The notes: a model not told the origin generated them from the sequence alone. 64,000 bases of DNA from Acanthochromis polyacanthus (GCF_021347895.1 NC_067124.1:15676521-15740520); one strand, 5' to 3'. Positions 29,501 to 41,638 are shown, counted from the first letter of the stretch. Numbers and translations are program-made.

Positions 29501-30510
29501 AATTTGATTTCCTTTCTGAAATACTATTAATCATTTATTGTCACAACTTTCTGTTTACATATTTCAAAACTATGTAAAATATCAATGTAATTTCTGGGAG
29601 ACAAAGTCAAATGCCAACAAACATACAGCCCCCTGCATTTCTAGTAAGTTTTCTAAGTCACTACACAATGTTATGTTGATGTAAAAACTGGGACATGGGA
29701 AGAAGGAACCTTTTTTGTATTTAAAGATATTATTACAAACTAAATTTGGGGATTTTATTCAGGAGAAATTAAAAAAATATATATCCTTTTACTAAAGGGG
29801 TTATCATGAGGTCAGTGAAGTATCATGTCACAGCGGTGTGACAGATTAGATATATTGTTGGTTTACGACTCTGATTTCAGAAGAATCAGTATGAGTAACA
29901 GGGATATTAAGGACTAAACTTTAATTTAAAAAAAAAATGTAGCTACCAAGGCAAACATACACTGGCATATGATTCAGGTAATTTTAGATCTCCCCGTCTA
30001 ATGCTAAGCTGCTCCATTACTTTGGTACGGTGAGAGGCTCTTACCAATATTTTAGGTTCAAAAGGTCAAACCCAGAGTTCTTGAGTGTGTCCATCACATT
30101 CTAAATGACACATAATCTTCAAGCTGTAGCCGCTAATGCCCCCGACTTCTACCACCCACCAGGAAGCATTTCCCCTCCCTCCTCTCCCTTTTCAAAAAGC
30201 TCCAACTGTACTCCTCCTCTGCTCTAAATAGGGTTATTCCCCCCGAGGTAGAGTCGGGGTGGGGGATTGGGGAGACTGCACATTGCCAAACACATTGCCC
30301 TCTCTCGCTTCCTCTTTTCGTGCCTTTCCTCCATCTCCATCTCTCAGAGGATGGTCCTCTTTTGACTCCCAACCCACCCAGGAATATTAGTCTTATTGCA
30401 TTTAATCACCAAATTCTCACACCCAAAAGATTTCAATTCATTAAAGGCACTCAGATATTCAGGCCAGCTGCTTCCTGGCGACTGGCTAAAGACAAGGTGG
30501 AGACAGACAG
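26505..30510. other. Intergenic: no gene seen
   Basis: AT-rich sequence. An unbroken 96-codon minus-strand frame at 28972-29262 has no recognisable domain. A G/C-richer pyrimidine block lies at 30130-30340. Nothing else can be supported. Confidence 0.4.
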
Positions 30511-30517
30511 GCTGTGC

Positions 30518-30540
30518 GTGTGTGTGTGTGTGTGTGTGTG

Positions 30541-30586
<46 letters not shown>
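30518..30586. repeat. Compound (TG)n-(CT)21 microsatellite
   Basis: A run of about 12 TG units passes through GCG into 21 pure CT units (30545-30586). The CT part is a homopurine/homopyrimidine mirror tract able to form triplex (H-DNA), next to a Z-prone part. Confidence 0.97.
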
Positions 30587-30589
<3 letters not shown>

Positions 30590-30735
30590 GAGACAGGGCA
30601 ACCCAATCCTCAGCAATGCCCTGGCTGTGCTCAGCACAATTCAGCGACAGCTATACCTAATCACACTACACAGAGGTGGTTCTGCTTATATTGTGTGATT
30701 GTATGTGTGTTTGAGATGAAGAAATATGTGTAGAA

Positions 30736-30738
<3 letters not shown>

Positions 30739-30815
<77 letters not shown>
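30739..30815. repeat. (GT)38 microsatellite
   Basis: This is a 77-base GT run 150 bases after the compound repeat. It ends in GCACATAAAAACTGTGCAC, itself a short inverted repeat. Confidence 0.97.
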
Positions 30816-30816
<1 letters not shown>

Positions 30817-33800
30817 ACATAAAAACTGTGCACAGAAACACACACGTAGACAGCTTTGCAAGGCTTTTAAAGGACAGACTGTTGATCCCTCCACAAGCAA
30901 GCGAAGCGGCTTACATCTTTCTGTTACAGAGGATTGGAGGTGCATTCTAATACAATTACGCTGACGAATAAAGTGCTTGTATCTGAGGAAGGAGGTGCCG
31001 TAGCAACATCTGCAGCTTGAAGCCGTCCAAAAGGCGCTTCCGTGGTGACATATAGAGAAAGAGGGAAATGAGTGGAACAGGGCCATTGTTGCAGGCAACA
31101 TGACTGTGGTTTACAGCAGACACGTAAAATTACATTTGGAAATCAGGACAAAACAAATTGGACTTCATTTCATGTGTTTTGTGACTCATTTTTGGAAAGG
31201 AGCACAATTGAGCTGAGCAAGGACATGTGTGAGGCAAGTGCAAGGGTGTGTGTCCTTGTGCGTCTTTGTGTAAACGCTGGCGAGAAAAAGATCCCGTCCG
31301 TGCGCTTAGTGTGCGCGTGCTTACTTTAATGTGTGTTTGTGTGTGACAGAGAATGATGCATTTGCACATGTGGCTCTGCATGTGTGTGTGAGTCTGCATG
31401 CACCTGTGCGTGTGTGTGTGTTTTTTACAGAATATACTCCACAGACCAGATGGCTGCAGAGTGGCTTAGGAATCAATATTTAAGAAGAAAACATACCAAC
31501 AATGCATCTGCATGTGTTTGCTGTACCCCTGTGATAAAATATTGACTCTCTGGTTTTTGCAAGAATTATCGGCCGCGGTCAAAAACAGGATTTGCGGCTT
31601 ACCGGCCTGTATCTGTTTTGTGGAAAGCGGTGATGACGGCAACACATTTGTGTCAAATGTGGCTGTAGACAGGCAGTGTGGATGTTTGTCATGAAATACT
31701 GCCACCAACAGCAGATGTCAAAATGTGTTGCTGGCAGTTGCTGTTACTTCTGTTTGAATGAGCAGAAAACCGAGAAAGGGAGAGGGAGAAAGGAAGAGAG
31801 ATGCCATACTCAAGTGTTGTATTTCTTATTAAACACTAAACCCAAAAGTGCTTTCATTTTGTCAGAGTAATGCAGTGTTCATATATTTCTTATGTTTTCA
31901 CCACTAAACTTCTAACATTGTCTCATTTCTTAGTGACTGAATTTACAGCTACTTAGAGTCTTGGATGCCATATTTTAGGCATTTTAATGCTCTTAGTCAC
32001 TGAATAATGTTGCATTTTTAAATTACAGTGGATTTTAAATCAATTTTAAGCTTACATGATTTTGTTGCATATTAATGTTTTTACAGGATAAAGGCAAGCT
32101 TTTTTCTTTTCAAGTGTTTTACACCATAAAACAAAAAAAAAAACTCTTTGTGATTATTTTTAATAGGATAGAATAGCAGACATTTCTTCAATATTTGCAC
32201 TTTTACATACATGAAAATGCAGCAGTGGAGTAGCTCTAAGTAGAAAGGTCACTATTGTCTGCTTACATCTACCATTCATGCAATCTTGGCAGCACACACA
32301 ATGTATAACACATCAGATTTCATGGCATAATCTAAGACTAACTCTCAATTGACATGGAGCTGTGTAGCGACCACATGTATTCAAAAAGTCAATTCTTAAA
32401 TAAGATGATGGAATATTTAAAAACCCGAATAACCTTAGCTAGAAGACTATAAAACTGGTTTGGCTTTTGTTTTTAGTTGAGGGGATTCCCAGAGCTAACC
32501 GCACTCGCATATATTTTCCCATCTCTGTTTATCGCAAAGCAGCTTCAATGTATTTCAGTTCATTTGATAACCATTCTCCTCCACCGGTGCACACCTCACA
32601 CATCACAAATGTGGCATTCCTTTGAAAATACACTTTACAGTTGACAGTATCTTAACTGGAATCTGATCTGGCCGCTCTGCTCGAATTTAAGAAGAGTGAA
32701 ACCAAGCCATCTTTATTTTGAGTCAACAATACAGTACGTGAATGAACGGCACAGCTGATGGAGCTGCTAGGACATATCGTAGATTTCACACTACACACAG
32801 ATTGAGTTCTCCCTCTCATGAGAAAGTATGCAGTAAGGACATTTGGCCTATGAGGGGTATGACTTACATGATCCACCGAATCACATCTGAGAAGAGACCA
32901 AAAATCAGCGAGAGAGCACTGAGCGGATTGAATATCAAGGAAGCATACGCACTGTTATTCAAGTGTAGGTGACTGGGATGAGGAAGGGGGTGTTTTATGG
33001 ATCAGAATGTGCGCTTACCATGGGAGCATTTCTATTTTAAAAGAAGTCACCATAGCACTAATGTAGTTTTTGTCAAAGTGGTATTCACAAGATATAATAT
33101 CCATGCACATGACTGCACTTAAGATGTTGATATTGAGACTTTGTCAACATGCTTTGCCATCCAATGCTACTCAGTCTCCTTCACTTAGCAGGAAGGTTTG
33201 TATTAAACACTAATGTAATATGAGGAAGAGATTATCCATGGAAATACACCGGGTGCCAGTCACACATGTAAAGAAAAAAAAAACATGTATTTTTCAACTA
33301 ATTTCAAAATTTTGCATCATTGAGGGAATTGCAAAATGTGATTTTTGATGTAAGGATAGGTGGCTTCAGCATTTAAAAAAAAGCTATATTGATGTTTTGA
33401 CTTTCTTCCACTAATGATACTCTCTCACTCCAGCTGTCAAGTGACACCAACGCAGACATATTACATGAAAGATGGAAAGTCTTTGTGGGCTTACCAGGTT
33501 GTATAAAAACTCTGAATTACTGTCAGACACTTTGGAAAATAATACCTCTTTTGTACATTCAATCCAACATTTACATATTTCCGCACACACACACACACAC
33601 AGCAGATAATGATTCATTCTACCTTACGGGCCTTTGGCACACAGATGTGTGGGAAAGCTTTAATTAAAAGCATGTCAGTGCAAACTCAAGTGAAATACCT
33701 TGACTTCAGTGTCTTCACCACATCTTTGTTATTTGGCTACCAGGTTGATAGAACCACATTCTGTGTTGTTAATGGTGCCAAATAAAAACAACTCAGACTC

Positions 33801-35034
33801 AGACTTGCTTTGCGGTCGGTGGAGAAGAAATCCCTCCAATAGGACACTATTGTTGTTCTCAGCAAATGAGGTGTCAGAAGTATGTTCATAAACGTTGGCC
33901 CAGTTGTAATAATTAATGTGTGGTACATGGGCGTGTTTGTGTGTGAGAGATGAATGCGAGAGGCAGTAAGAGTCTCATCAAAGCTTTAGAAGTTTGAATA
34001 GAATATAGTCAAGTGAAAAACTGAATGTGTTTTTTTTTTGGGTTAGGATTATGTACAATATGTAGAAAATATCGTAATTGCTGCAGTTGATATTGAAACT
34101 ACTGTAAAGAATCCAGCATTCAGTAACATACTGTCTTCTGTACAAGTGTGTAATACACAGAAAAAAGAAACTTTCAAGTTTCAGGTATCATTTGCATTGA
34201 TTGGGAGTAAAGATGTTTCTTAATCTTTCTGCTCATTATTTTGTATTTTTGACAGTCATGTATCAATGGACAAACATCAGGAGAACAACATATGGAAAGT
34301 TAAGACCCACAAATTATTAGGATTTGGTCTGGTTTTAGTCGAAATACGTGATGTTTCATGTTCTGATGAATGTGGCCTCCCTTGTTCTCCCATTTTGTCC
34401 GTCAATCTCCTTTGTTAACTGTGGAACAAAGAGGATCTGGCATGACAATAACACTTGAATTACACGCAGAGTTGCTCAAAGCACACATCTGAAGATTCCT
34501 GTGCCAACAAGGAGGAACAGACACTCTGAACATTAATGAGAGTGGAGTGGTGGTCTCCGAGGAGCTGGGCTTCTGGAACCTCTGTGGTCCTAGGCGACTG
34601 GGCATGCCTTACAAGATCTGATTAGGTGTAAATTAAAACTTCATTAACTGTCGGGCCCCATTAACAGAATTGTGCAAGAATGCTTTTGTTTAAGTTCATT
34701 ATATATTGCCATGTCGCCTCTTTGATAATGTTTGCATGTATAATATATAACTAATTTTCCTGTATGTCTTAGGCATTCAACTTTGATCATCAAACCACAC
34801 TGTGCTGTAATCATTTTCATATTAAATATTTATGGAATTACGGGTTAAGCAGGTCAAAGTTCAAAAGAAGGCTAATGTTTCTGCCTAGGTTTACCACACT
34901 GTGATACATCGGCCCAAATACATATGATGAGTGGAAAATATTTATATACAAACTTAGATTGCAGATTTACAGAAGACTAAATGAGAAATGATAGAAGCCA
35001 AAGTGCTTTTTAGTAGAGATATAAGACATTTACG
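30816..35034. other. Intergenic: no gene seen
   Basis: Unique AT-rich sequence has short CA runs (33584-33602) and GT words at 31240-31420. No element or exon is recognised. Confidence 0.4.
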
Positions 35035-35390
35035 ATATACGATAAACCCTTATTAATCCCACAGTGGAGAAAACTGCATTGTTAAAGTGGATGGTGCAAA
35101 CATGAAAGAAATATCAGTCGAGAAATAGAAATAAATGAAAAATATATGCGGGTATTAGTTCAGATTGTATAAATTCCTCTGGATGTGGGGAAAAAAATAT
35201 TACAGACATCAATAGTTTCACAGGCTCTTTCATGAATGAAAGTACTGATAGAGAAATGGCAATACTGCACAGATTTGTACGAAATTAGAAAAAAATAGGG
35301 ATACTGCACAGATTTTTGTATATCTAAAAAAATTATGTTGCACAGAATTTTTAAATGTACAAAATATTCAAAATGCACATGTTGGAATGA
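35035..35390. repeat. Old interspersed repeat with internal TACTGCACAGATTT units
   Basis: The opening CTTATTAATCCCACAGTGGA and GGTGCAAACATGAAAG resembles a teleost retroposon tail. Downstream, the unit TACTGCACAGATTT occurs at about 35264 and 35301, with a decayed third copy (GTTGCACAGAATTTT) near 35338. It is AT-rich and non-coding. Confidence 0.45.
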
Positions 35391-38300
35391 GCTGATATTG
35401 CACCAGAATTAGCTAAATTAATTTATTTTACAGCTTTTCATTTTGGAGGCTAGCAAGGCTCAACAATATTACTAATTATGCACATTTACCTGACTTATTT
35501 TTAAAGTTAAGATCCTAATAATTATACATGAACAATATATAGAATCGGCAGATTTCATATGAGCAGGAACAAAAAGATCTCCAGGCTCAAGGCTCAGGAA
35601 GGTTGGTCATCTGCCTCAACTGCTTGGGTGAAAAGGAGGAAGAAAAGAATAGCAGAGGCAAGCAGAGAAACATTAGATCGATTGATGGGACCAGTAACCA
35701 AAGCTCCACATCCAGAAATACCTGAAGAGAGGTACCGTAAAAGAGAACATAAGGAGAACAAAGCGCAAACTACAAGAGGGGGAGACACAAAGTTAATAAG
35801 ATGGAAAAGTACATGTAAATGTAATGAGGATGTAATAAGGACGAACACGTGAATGTAGCCAGATGAAAAGGACAGCTAAGGTGAACCACATGAGCAAGAC
35901 TACAAAAAAAGAGGTGAAATCAGGTGACAAATCATTATATAACAGTGGAGTGATTTCAAAAGAAAGTGAGAGAGAAATTAAGCAATAGGAAGAAGGTGAG
36001 CCGAAAAAGGCCTTGTTGCCTTTTGTGTTCAGGTGCAAACAGATAACTGAAAGCAGTATGTGGATGTATTATTAATATATTGTGGAGCTAAACTATTCAG
36101 GGTGTTTTAAAAAAAAGAAAAATGTTAATTTGGGCTTTAGCTGTACAAAAGAACCATTGTTTTTAGGATAGTATGCAATCTTGATCAATAATTCCAAACT
36201 GAATACATGAATATTTAACACTTGCATAATTTATGGCTTTTACCAACAATGTGAGTTATTTTCAACATGTCTTATCCAACCTGACGAACTACTGTAAGCA
36301 TATTTTCAACCAATCTCAAGTTGCCCCACATCCTTCACCGAAAAAAAAAACAGACGGGTTTTCAACCTAGTCCTATTATTAACCTGAGAAAATGTTTTTG
36401 GGATGCTTATTCTGATTTACCTGATTACTAAGGACCCTGATGTGACCACGGTTATAGTGACATTTGTTTATTTATTTATACATGAACCCTCTAGAAGCTT
36501 CTACCCAGCATCCCAAATCACCCTTCACCCCCTTTTTTTCCTGTTTGTCGTTTCCACTTTCAATTACTATATGTGTGCTTTGTAATGCAGATGGGGCAGG
36601 ACGTTGTTTAAATCCTCTCTCTCTCTCTCCCTCACACACATACACCCAACCCAGGGAATTAGGTTTTCCTAAGAATCTGCAGGCTGCGGCAGATAACAGA
36701 GTTCCAGCTACCCAGAAGTGTGTCTTTAGGCATGCATTAAGTAGCGTGTGTGTGAGACGGCAATCGTTTACCGTCCCATTGTCCTCCTCAACCTTTGTCT
36801 CCTCCTCCCCTTCTTCATTACACATACATATGTATTTACACACCACAACCATGTTGATACCAACATTCTTGAAGGTTCCGGCACACGTTGTCACTTTCAG
36901 TTAGAGCTGCAGCTCGTCAGCTTCATTACAAGCACCTGGACTGGCATTACCTTAATTCACCTTTTAACACCTGCGAGCCGCCACCCACCACAAACACATT
37001 CTTCGCTGAGTGTGCAATGGATCGAACAGTACCTGCGAGGGTAAATTGCTCGAAGTGTTTACTTCAAAGCCAAGGTGCCTGTCAGCATGGTGGGGAAATC
37101 CTGCAAGTCAGGTTTGAAATACACCCAGAAAAGAACACCATATTCTTTCTCTCTCTCTCACACACACACACAAACAAACAGGGCGGTGCAGTCTGTCATC
37201 CATGCACAGGCAAAACACAGTCATTGTCCCACGTTTGTAAGTTAAATAAGCCAACGATCTTCTATTCAAGCAAGCAAGCGTGGCCAAGTTCCCTCACCGC
37301 TGATCAAGTGCAACAATAGCAGAGATGTGACTTTCCGCCCGACAGCGCTGGAGGTGACTGGATCCTGATTGTACAGATGTTCCCCTCAATGACTACCACT
37401 CAAAACACTCACAAAAGAGCACAAAGATAGAAGAAAAAAAAGGAGTTTCTAGCTCGCTTTTCTTCCAAGCGCCTCGGGCCCTTTCCATTAATGGAGGGTT
37501 TAAGCAAGTGCAAGCTGTTTGAGTGCGTACACACACGTGAACACATCAAAACCTCTGCTTAGGGGTTCTGCTCAATGACAGATAGGTTACAGCCCAGTAA
37601 AAATTAATGATGAAGACAAATTGGAGCAGCACCTGGCCAGCGATTTATCAAAGCCCTGCAGCTGAGATGGTGCTTTCTGCCCGTGAGGGAATTCAACACA
37701 TTTCATTGAGAAGTATTTTAAAACCACTTCAGAGGCCTGGTGACAGCAGAAAGACAGATAGAGGTACAGAAGGAGGGATGAAATGAGAGAAATTATTTAG
37801 TGAGTGAATGAATTGTATAATTATTTAATGGTCTAACGAGCTGTAAGACACACAGGAACATACAGTTCTTTATAGGATTTACAGTGGATGACTACTGGAT
37901 CAAAGCTTAATTTCCAAACTGATGGCAATGTTTCAAATGCTTTCTTTTTCTTGAAAACAGCAAATGAGAGACGAGAAACCAGCAGAGACATGAGAGAGCA
38001 GTGACTTCTCTTTCCCCGGCAAAGTTATTAATAAGATTCTTGACCACAATTCATTTTGACAAATCGCTACACAGGGCATCAGGGTAGTTTGACTGTGTCG
38101 AACATTGCCTCACACCAAGAGTTTGATAACCTCCCCACCTGCACACGCTCCACCACCAGCACTCCCCCTGCAGGATATTTGATGGAAAGATAAGCTCAGA
38201 TGGTGAAGATACATGTTGGTCTTTTTTTTTTTTTACCGCAGCAAATTTATCCATAGCAGGGGAAAATTTTCAAGGCAAAACATGAAAAAAGATGTGGGAG

Positions 38301-39435
38301 GAGCAGTTCCCGCACTTGCATCTTGAACCAGCTGTCAGTCAGAATCTTTGAGAGGCGGCGAAGAGTGGGGTGAGCTCGAGTGCGGCTCTTTGAAATCAGA
38401 AATGGCCAATTAGTGAACTGTCAGGTGTCGCTCTTCTTCCTCTTTTTAACCATTTTTCTTAAATGATTTATCTGAAGCCATGTGATCTTCGGCAGATCAA
38501 TTCCTGGAGCACTTCAGTGCTATTTGGGATTTTGATGAAGGTTAGGTTACACCTCTCTGAAATCAAAAATTCACTTATGGTGGCGACAGATTAGTCTGAT
38601 GGGAAGGAGTCTGAAGTTAATTGCAACATTTTAAACTCACTCTGATGCACTTGATATGATCATAAACCTCACATCACAGGCTGGATTCTTACTCTGATTG
38701 CCATCCAAAAACTGTTTGAAGGCATTACCCAAAACCAAGGCCTTAATAAAGCACATTAACAAACAAGTGCAGGTTTCAGCTCCATCAAGAACACATGAGA
38801 GGAAGATTCTTGCACTATGAAAATGTGTCTGATCTCCACCTGTTCCTTAGTCATGATCATAGAAAAGCATTGGCTCCATTTAGAGGCTGGTATTTCCTTA
38901 ATTGAAGGGTGACATATATCAATGAAAGGCTCTTTTTTCTTTTATAAAGCCGTTTCAATTTGGTGCCAAACTAGTGTCTGTGAGTGAATGGAGCGAATAA
39001 AATGCACAGACAAGGAAACAGATAAAACAAAAACAAATAATGCAAGTTGAAGCACAGTTCTTTGTCTCTGTGTGTGTCTTTTTCACTGAGCTACATAGTT
39101 TAAGTCCACCTGATATTTATAGGTTCTTATCAGAAATCTCAGGGAACATTTGTCCCTTCACATCCCCCCAGAGGCCCTCCAGCTGCAGAAGTGACTGGCT
39201 GTGAGATCTCTGACTGATGAGTGAGAGGACCAATATGCTTCCTGACCTCTCAAATGCACCTGGGTCAATTATCAAACCTGCTTAGAGCTCTTTCACACAC
39301 GAACACACAGAGTCGCACAGCTCAGATAATACTGATAATGCCAGAGTCAGATTAATCTACTATGACTTTACCTCAGGCTGGCTGTGACTCTGCTACAGTG
39401 ATGGCCAGGCAGGGAAGTCTCAGATCATGCAGCCC
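35391..39435. other. Intergenic: purine-rich stretch, no gene
   Basis: A purine-rich block at 35555-36010 yields a Lys/Arg-rich open frame of low complexity. The rest is AT-rich with short CT/CA runs near 36620 and 37150. No domain or repeat family is recognised. Confidence 0.4.
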
Positions 39436-39452
39436 TATAGGTGGCTTGCAAA

Positions 39453-39460
39453 TGACGTCA
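39453..39460. promoter_or_regulatory. CRE palindrome TGACGTCA next to the left transposon terminus
   Basis: A perfect CREB/ATF-type palindrome starts one base after the shared terminal repeat. The matching position at the right end reads CACGTGAC on the complementary strand, which contains an E-box instead. Either could serve as promoter for the inward gene at that end; this is inferred from position. Confidence 0.4.
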
Positions 39461-39557
39461 CATCCGCCTCATTACCTATGCATATCATGAAGTGGTGGTC
39501 AGCGGAGCTGATTGTTGACTGCAGCGAGTGTGGCTAACGTTCACTCATCGGTCAAAA

Positions 39558-39768
39558 ATGCCTTTTGCGTGTGTTGTTTTAGGTTGTTCTAATCGATCAA
39601 ATCGCGAAATTGATAAAGGATACTTCAGGGGTCCTCATGAAGAGATTAAAAAAGGGCCTCGCACTAAGGATTTTACGAAAAATCTTTCATTCTTTGACTC
39701 CGCTCCCTTAAGTTCGAAGAGAGCGGAGTCAAAGAATGCCAGAGTCTGTGACGATCACTTCGTTAAAG
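39558..39768 (+). pseudogene. THAP-domain 5' exon of a transposase gene (truncated)
   Basis: Seventy codons plus one base run from ATG 39558 (MPFACVVLGCSNRSN), ending at an AAAG|GTTAAT donor. Cys5 and Cys10, with the later VCDDHF (Cys and His), supply the C2CH zinc ligands of a THAP domain, a DNA-binding module often found in transposases. Unspliced, the frame stops at 39771-39773. The usual conserved Trp and helix region between the zinc ligands is not seen. Instead there is an inverted duplication at 39688-39738, so the domain is probably damaged. No DDE catalytic exon follows, so this is a remnant exon of the element. Confidence 0.75.
39688..39738. repeat. Perfect 18-bp inverted repeat (hairpin) inside the THAP exon
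   Basis: CATTCTTTGACTCCGCTC (39688-39705) is followed 15 bases later by its exact reverse complement (39721-39738). The arms stay in frame and code Ser-Phe-Phe-Asp-Ser-Ala on the way in. This is best explained by a template-switch inverted duplication that replaced part of the original exon. Confidence 0.95.
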
Positions 39769-39931
39769 GTTAATGAATTATTATGATATACATGCTTAGA
39801 GCCTTTCTGTGTTGGTTTTAAGACCCATTCTTTAAAGATTGGTAACACTAACTACCCACTGAACAAGCTAACGTTCGCTGTTTTTAAGCTTGTTTACTGT
39901 CACAAAACTGTCACATTGAAAGATTATTTAC
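39769..39931. other. Deletion junction region inside the transposon
   Basis: This stretch of 163 bases separates the donors of the two inward-facing genes. It should hold the fused remains of an intron from each gene, joined at an internal deletion. No coding sequence is seen in it. The exact breakpoint cannot be placed without an autonomous copy to compare. Confidence 0.5.
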
Positions 39932-40032
39932 CCTGCCATGCAGTTGCAGTGCGCGGTTATTATTTCTCCATCTTCTTTTATCAACAACCAGGTATGAGTT
40001 GGTGTTTTTGATAAACATTGCAAATGTTTCAC
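39932..40032 (-). pseudogene. SWIM/YqaJ-type protein exon 2 (half of a SWIM finger)
   Basis: An 84-base intron (40033-40116, GTAAGT...TTTTCAG) separates this from the first exon. The 101-nt exon encodes VKHLQCL, then PTHTWLLIKEDGEIITAHCN and CMAG. The final Cys-x-Cys (CNC) is the first half of a SWIM motif (CxC...CxH). The exon then ends at a GTAAAT donor. The expected downstream CxH half and the nuclease domain are absent. The internal deletion must therefore lie between here and 39769. Confidence 0.7.
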
Positions 40033-40116
40033 CTGAAAAGAACAGCAGAAACACGTTTTAGCATCCACCGAGCTAACACACCTAGCAAGTACAAGTTTAC
40101 ATAAATCGTTACTTAC

Positions 40117-40455
40117 ACGGCTTTTTATGATGCAGGATTTGTCTTTCAGGATCTTAACTCCGAGTTCTTTAACCCATCCACAGACAAAGAAATTGTATGA
40201 ATCCATGCTTTTCCAAGCCTTCATTTGTTTAGCAGTGCAAAAGCTTGTTTGTAGCACCAGATAGATTGAGATATCCGGGAACTGAACTGGCAGATATTTT
40301 TCCAACTCGTAGGTCAAATCCTTCGTGGATAACGCATACGGATCTATGCCATCACAAAATTTGAGTTTTTCGATGTATCGAGTTTGAGAATTAGAATCTA
40401 AAGCACGAAAATACTCTGAAAAAGAGTCGCATTTTCCTTGCTCTGCGGCAGTCAT
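40117..40455 (-). pseudogene. SWIM/YqaJ-type protein 5' exon 1 (element-encoded)
   Basis: On the minus strand, ATG at 40455 opens 113 codons (MTAAEQGKCDSFSEYF to CIIKSR) ending at a perfect GTAAGT donor. The sequence resembles the N-terminus of a repeated uncharacterised teleost protein class that carries a SWIM zinc finger and a YqaJ-like nuclease domain (from memory, not searched). I chose this ATG because the open frame upstream has no earlier ATG and runs into the subterminal inverted repeat. There are no internal stops, so the copy is either young or constrained. Confidence 0.7.
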
Positions 40456-40899
40456 TTTGGTTGGCCTGACCACCACTTCATTAACCGGAAGTTAATGCCA
40501 CCGCCAAAGTCACGTGTTTGCAAGCCACCTATACTTGTGCTGCAGCAGTGATCAGAAATGCATCTTGCCCACATCAGCTCTGACTGTAGAGAAACCATCT
40601 GTAGCCCACCTATCCCTATTTTATAAAGGAAAGGGCCCTGAGTTCTTTTGACAGTTGTATGAAAAGTCTGACATGACTCTCTTGAGTTCTTGGCTCTCAA
40701 TAGTAATTTAAAAGCTTTGATTCCAAAGTTAAATTATACGAATAAACGATTAAACCTAGTGTATTTGCCATGTATATGAATAACTGCACCAGAAATAGAC
40801 AAACTATAACAATTTAACCCCAAATTTGTAGGAAATGTGCATAAACAATCCAACAAACACACTCACAAGTCAAAGCTTCACGGTAACCCAACTTCAAAA

Positions 40900-41560
40900 T
40901 AACAAAAGAAAGCTGAAATAATCAGGTTAACAGTATTTACTTTTCTTGAAATGTCCCTTTACCTATTTATTGTGTGCACACCATTAATTAGTCTCAAAGC
41001 CGGCAATTTAACAATTATAAAAACCCAAAGTGTAGACCTGATTTGTTGCCCAGGATTCCACAAAGCAAACTCAGCAGTCCTTCACTCAATAGTGAGCAAA
41101 ACAAAAATAAACTGAGTGATACCTTTGTCCAGCGACCTGTCGATGTCCAGTGACTCCTACCAGTCCTTCGGCCTCAGTCCAAAAGCAGATTATCCATGAC
41201 ACACTGCAATCCCCAGCAGAGCTCTCCTCTTATTTTCCCACGTTGCCAGAGGAACTCTGAGCTTTTCCGGTCACTCAGAGCGCTATCTGGTGTCCCTCTC
41301 GCCATCTCCAGGGAGGAAACAATCCAGGATAGGCTACGTGGCTAACTGCGTTAGCTAACAGAAAGCCACAGTCCGGTTGGAATACTGAAAATTAGCTGAG
41401 CCACTTACTTAGCTAATGAATGAAACGATAAGCAACAGAACTTAACTTCGGGTAGAAATTATCTGTCGCTTACCAAGCGGTCTCATTACATGTCCTTTCA
41501 CAGACTTTCTCACTGACAATCAAAAGCACAGAAACATGTAAACAGTCTTAGTATTTAGCA
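40900..41560. repeat. Unresolved repeat-like island between two mobile elements
   Basis: The composition is mixed and more GC-rich than its surroundings. It includes the near-palindrome GCTAACTGCGTTAGCTAAC (41341-41359), and it lies directly between the transposon and a SINE. On the minus strand it looks like the transcribed leader of an old retroelement, but no open frame, clear terminal repeats or poly(A) tail are found. I could not assign it to a family. Confidence 0.3.
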
Positions 41561-41638
41561 GCATTGGTCTCACTGCGGTTTCAATAGTATGTGTCTGCAG
41601 AGCTGAGGCTGCACGAATACGGCCGTACCCATACCCTT

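Larger units (their letters stand above)
39436..40533. mobile_element. Non-autonomous THAP/SWIM-type DNA transposon (ISL2EU/PHIS-like) with terminal inverted repeats
   Basis: The 1.1-kb element is bounded by inverted copies of TATAGGTGGCTTGCAAA (39436-39452, and the complement at 40517-40533). A second, subterminal inverted pair is ATGAAGTGGTGGTCAG (39487-39502 and 40466-40481). Two gene 5' ends point inward from the ends: a THAP exon on + and a SWIM-finger gene on -. TATA lies at both edges, so the target duplication may be TA or TATA. Eukaryotic ISL2EU elements are known to carry a transposase plus a YqaJ-type second protein. The THAP plus SWIM pairing fits that group, but the catalytic parts are deleted, so the family call is inference. 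Confidence 0.75.

Noticed and set aside
35559..35852. Lys/Arg-rich 97-codon frame
   Set aside because: The purine-rich strand bias explains the absence of stops; no motif was found.
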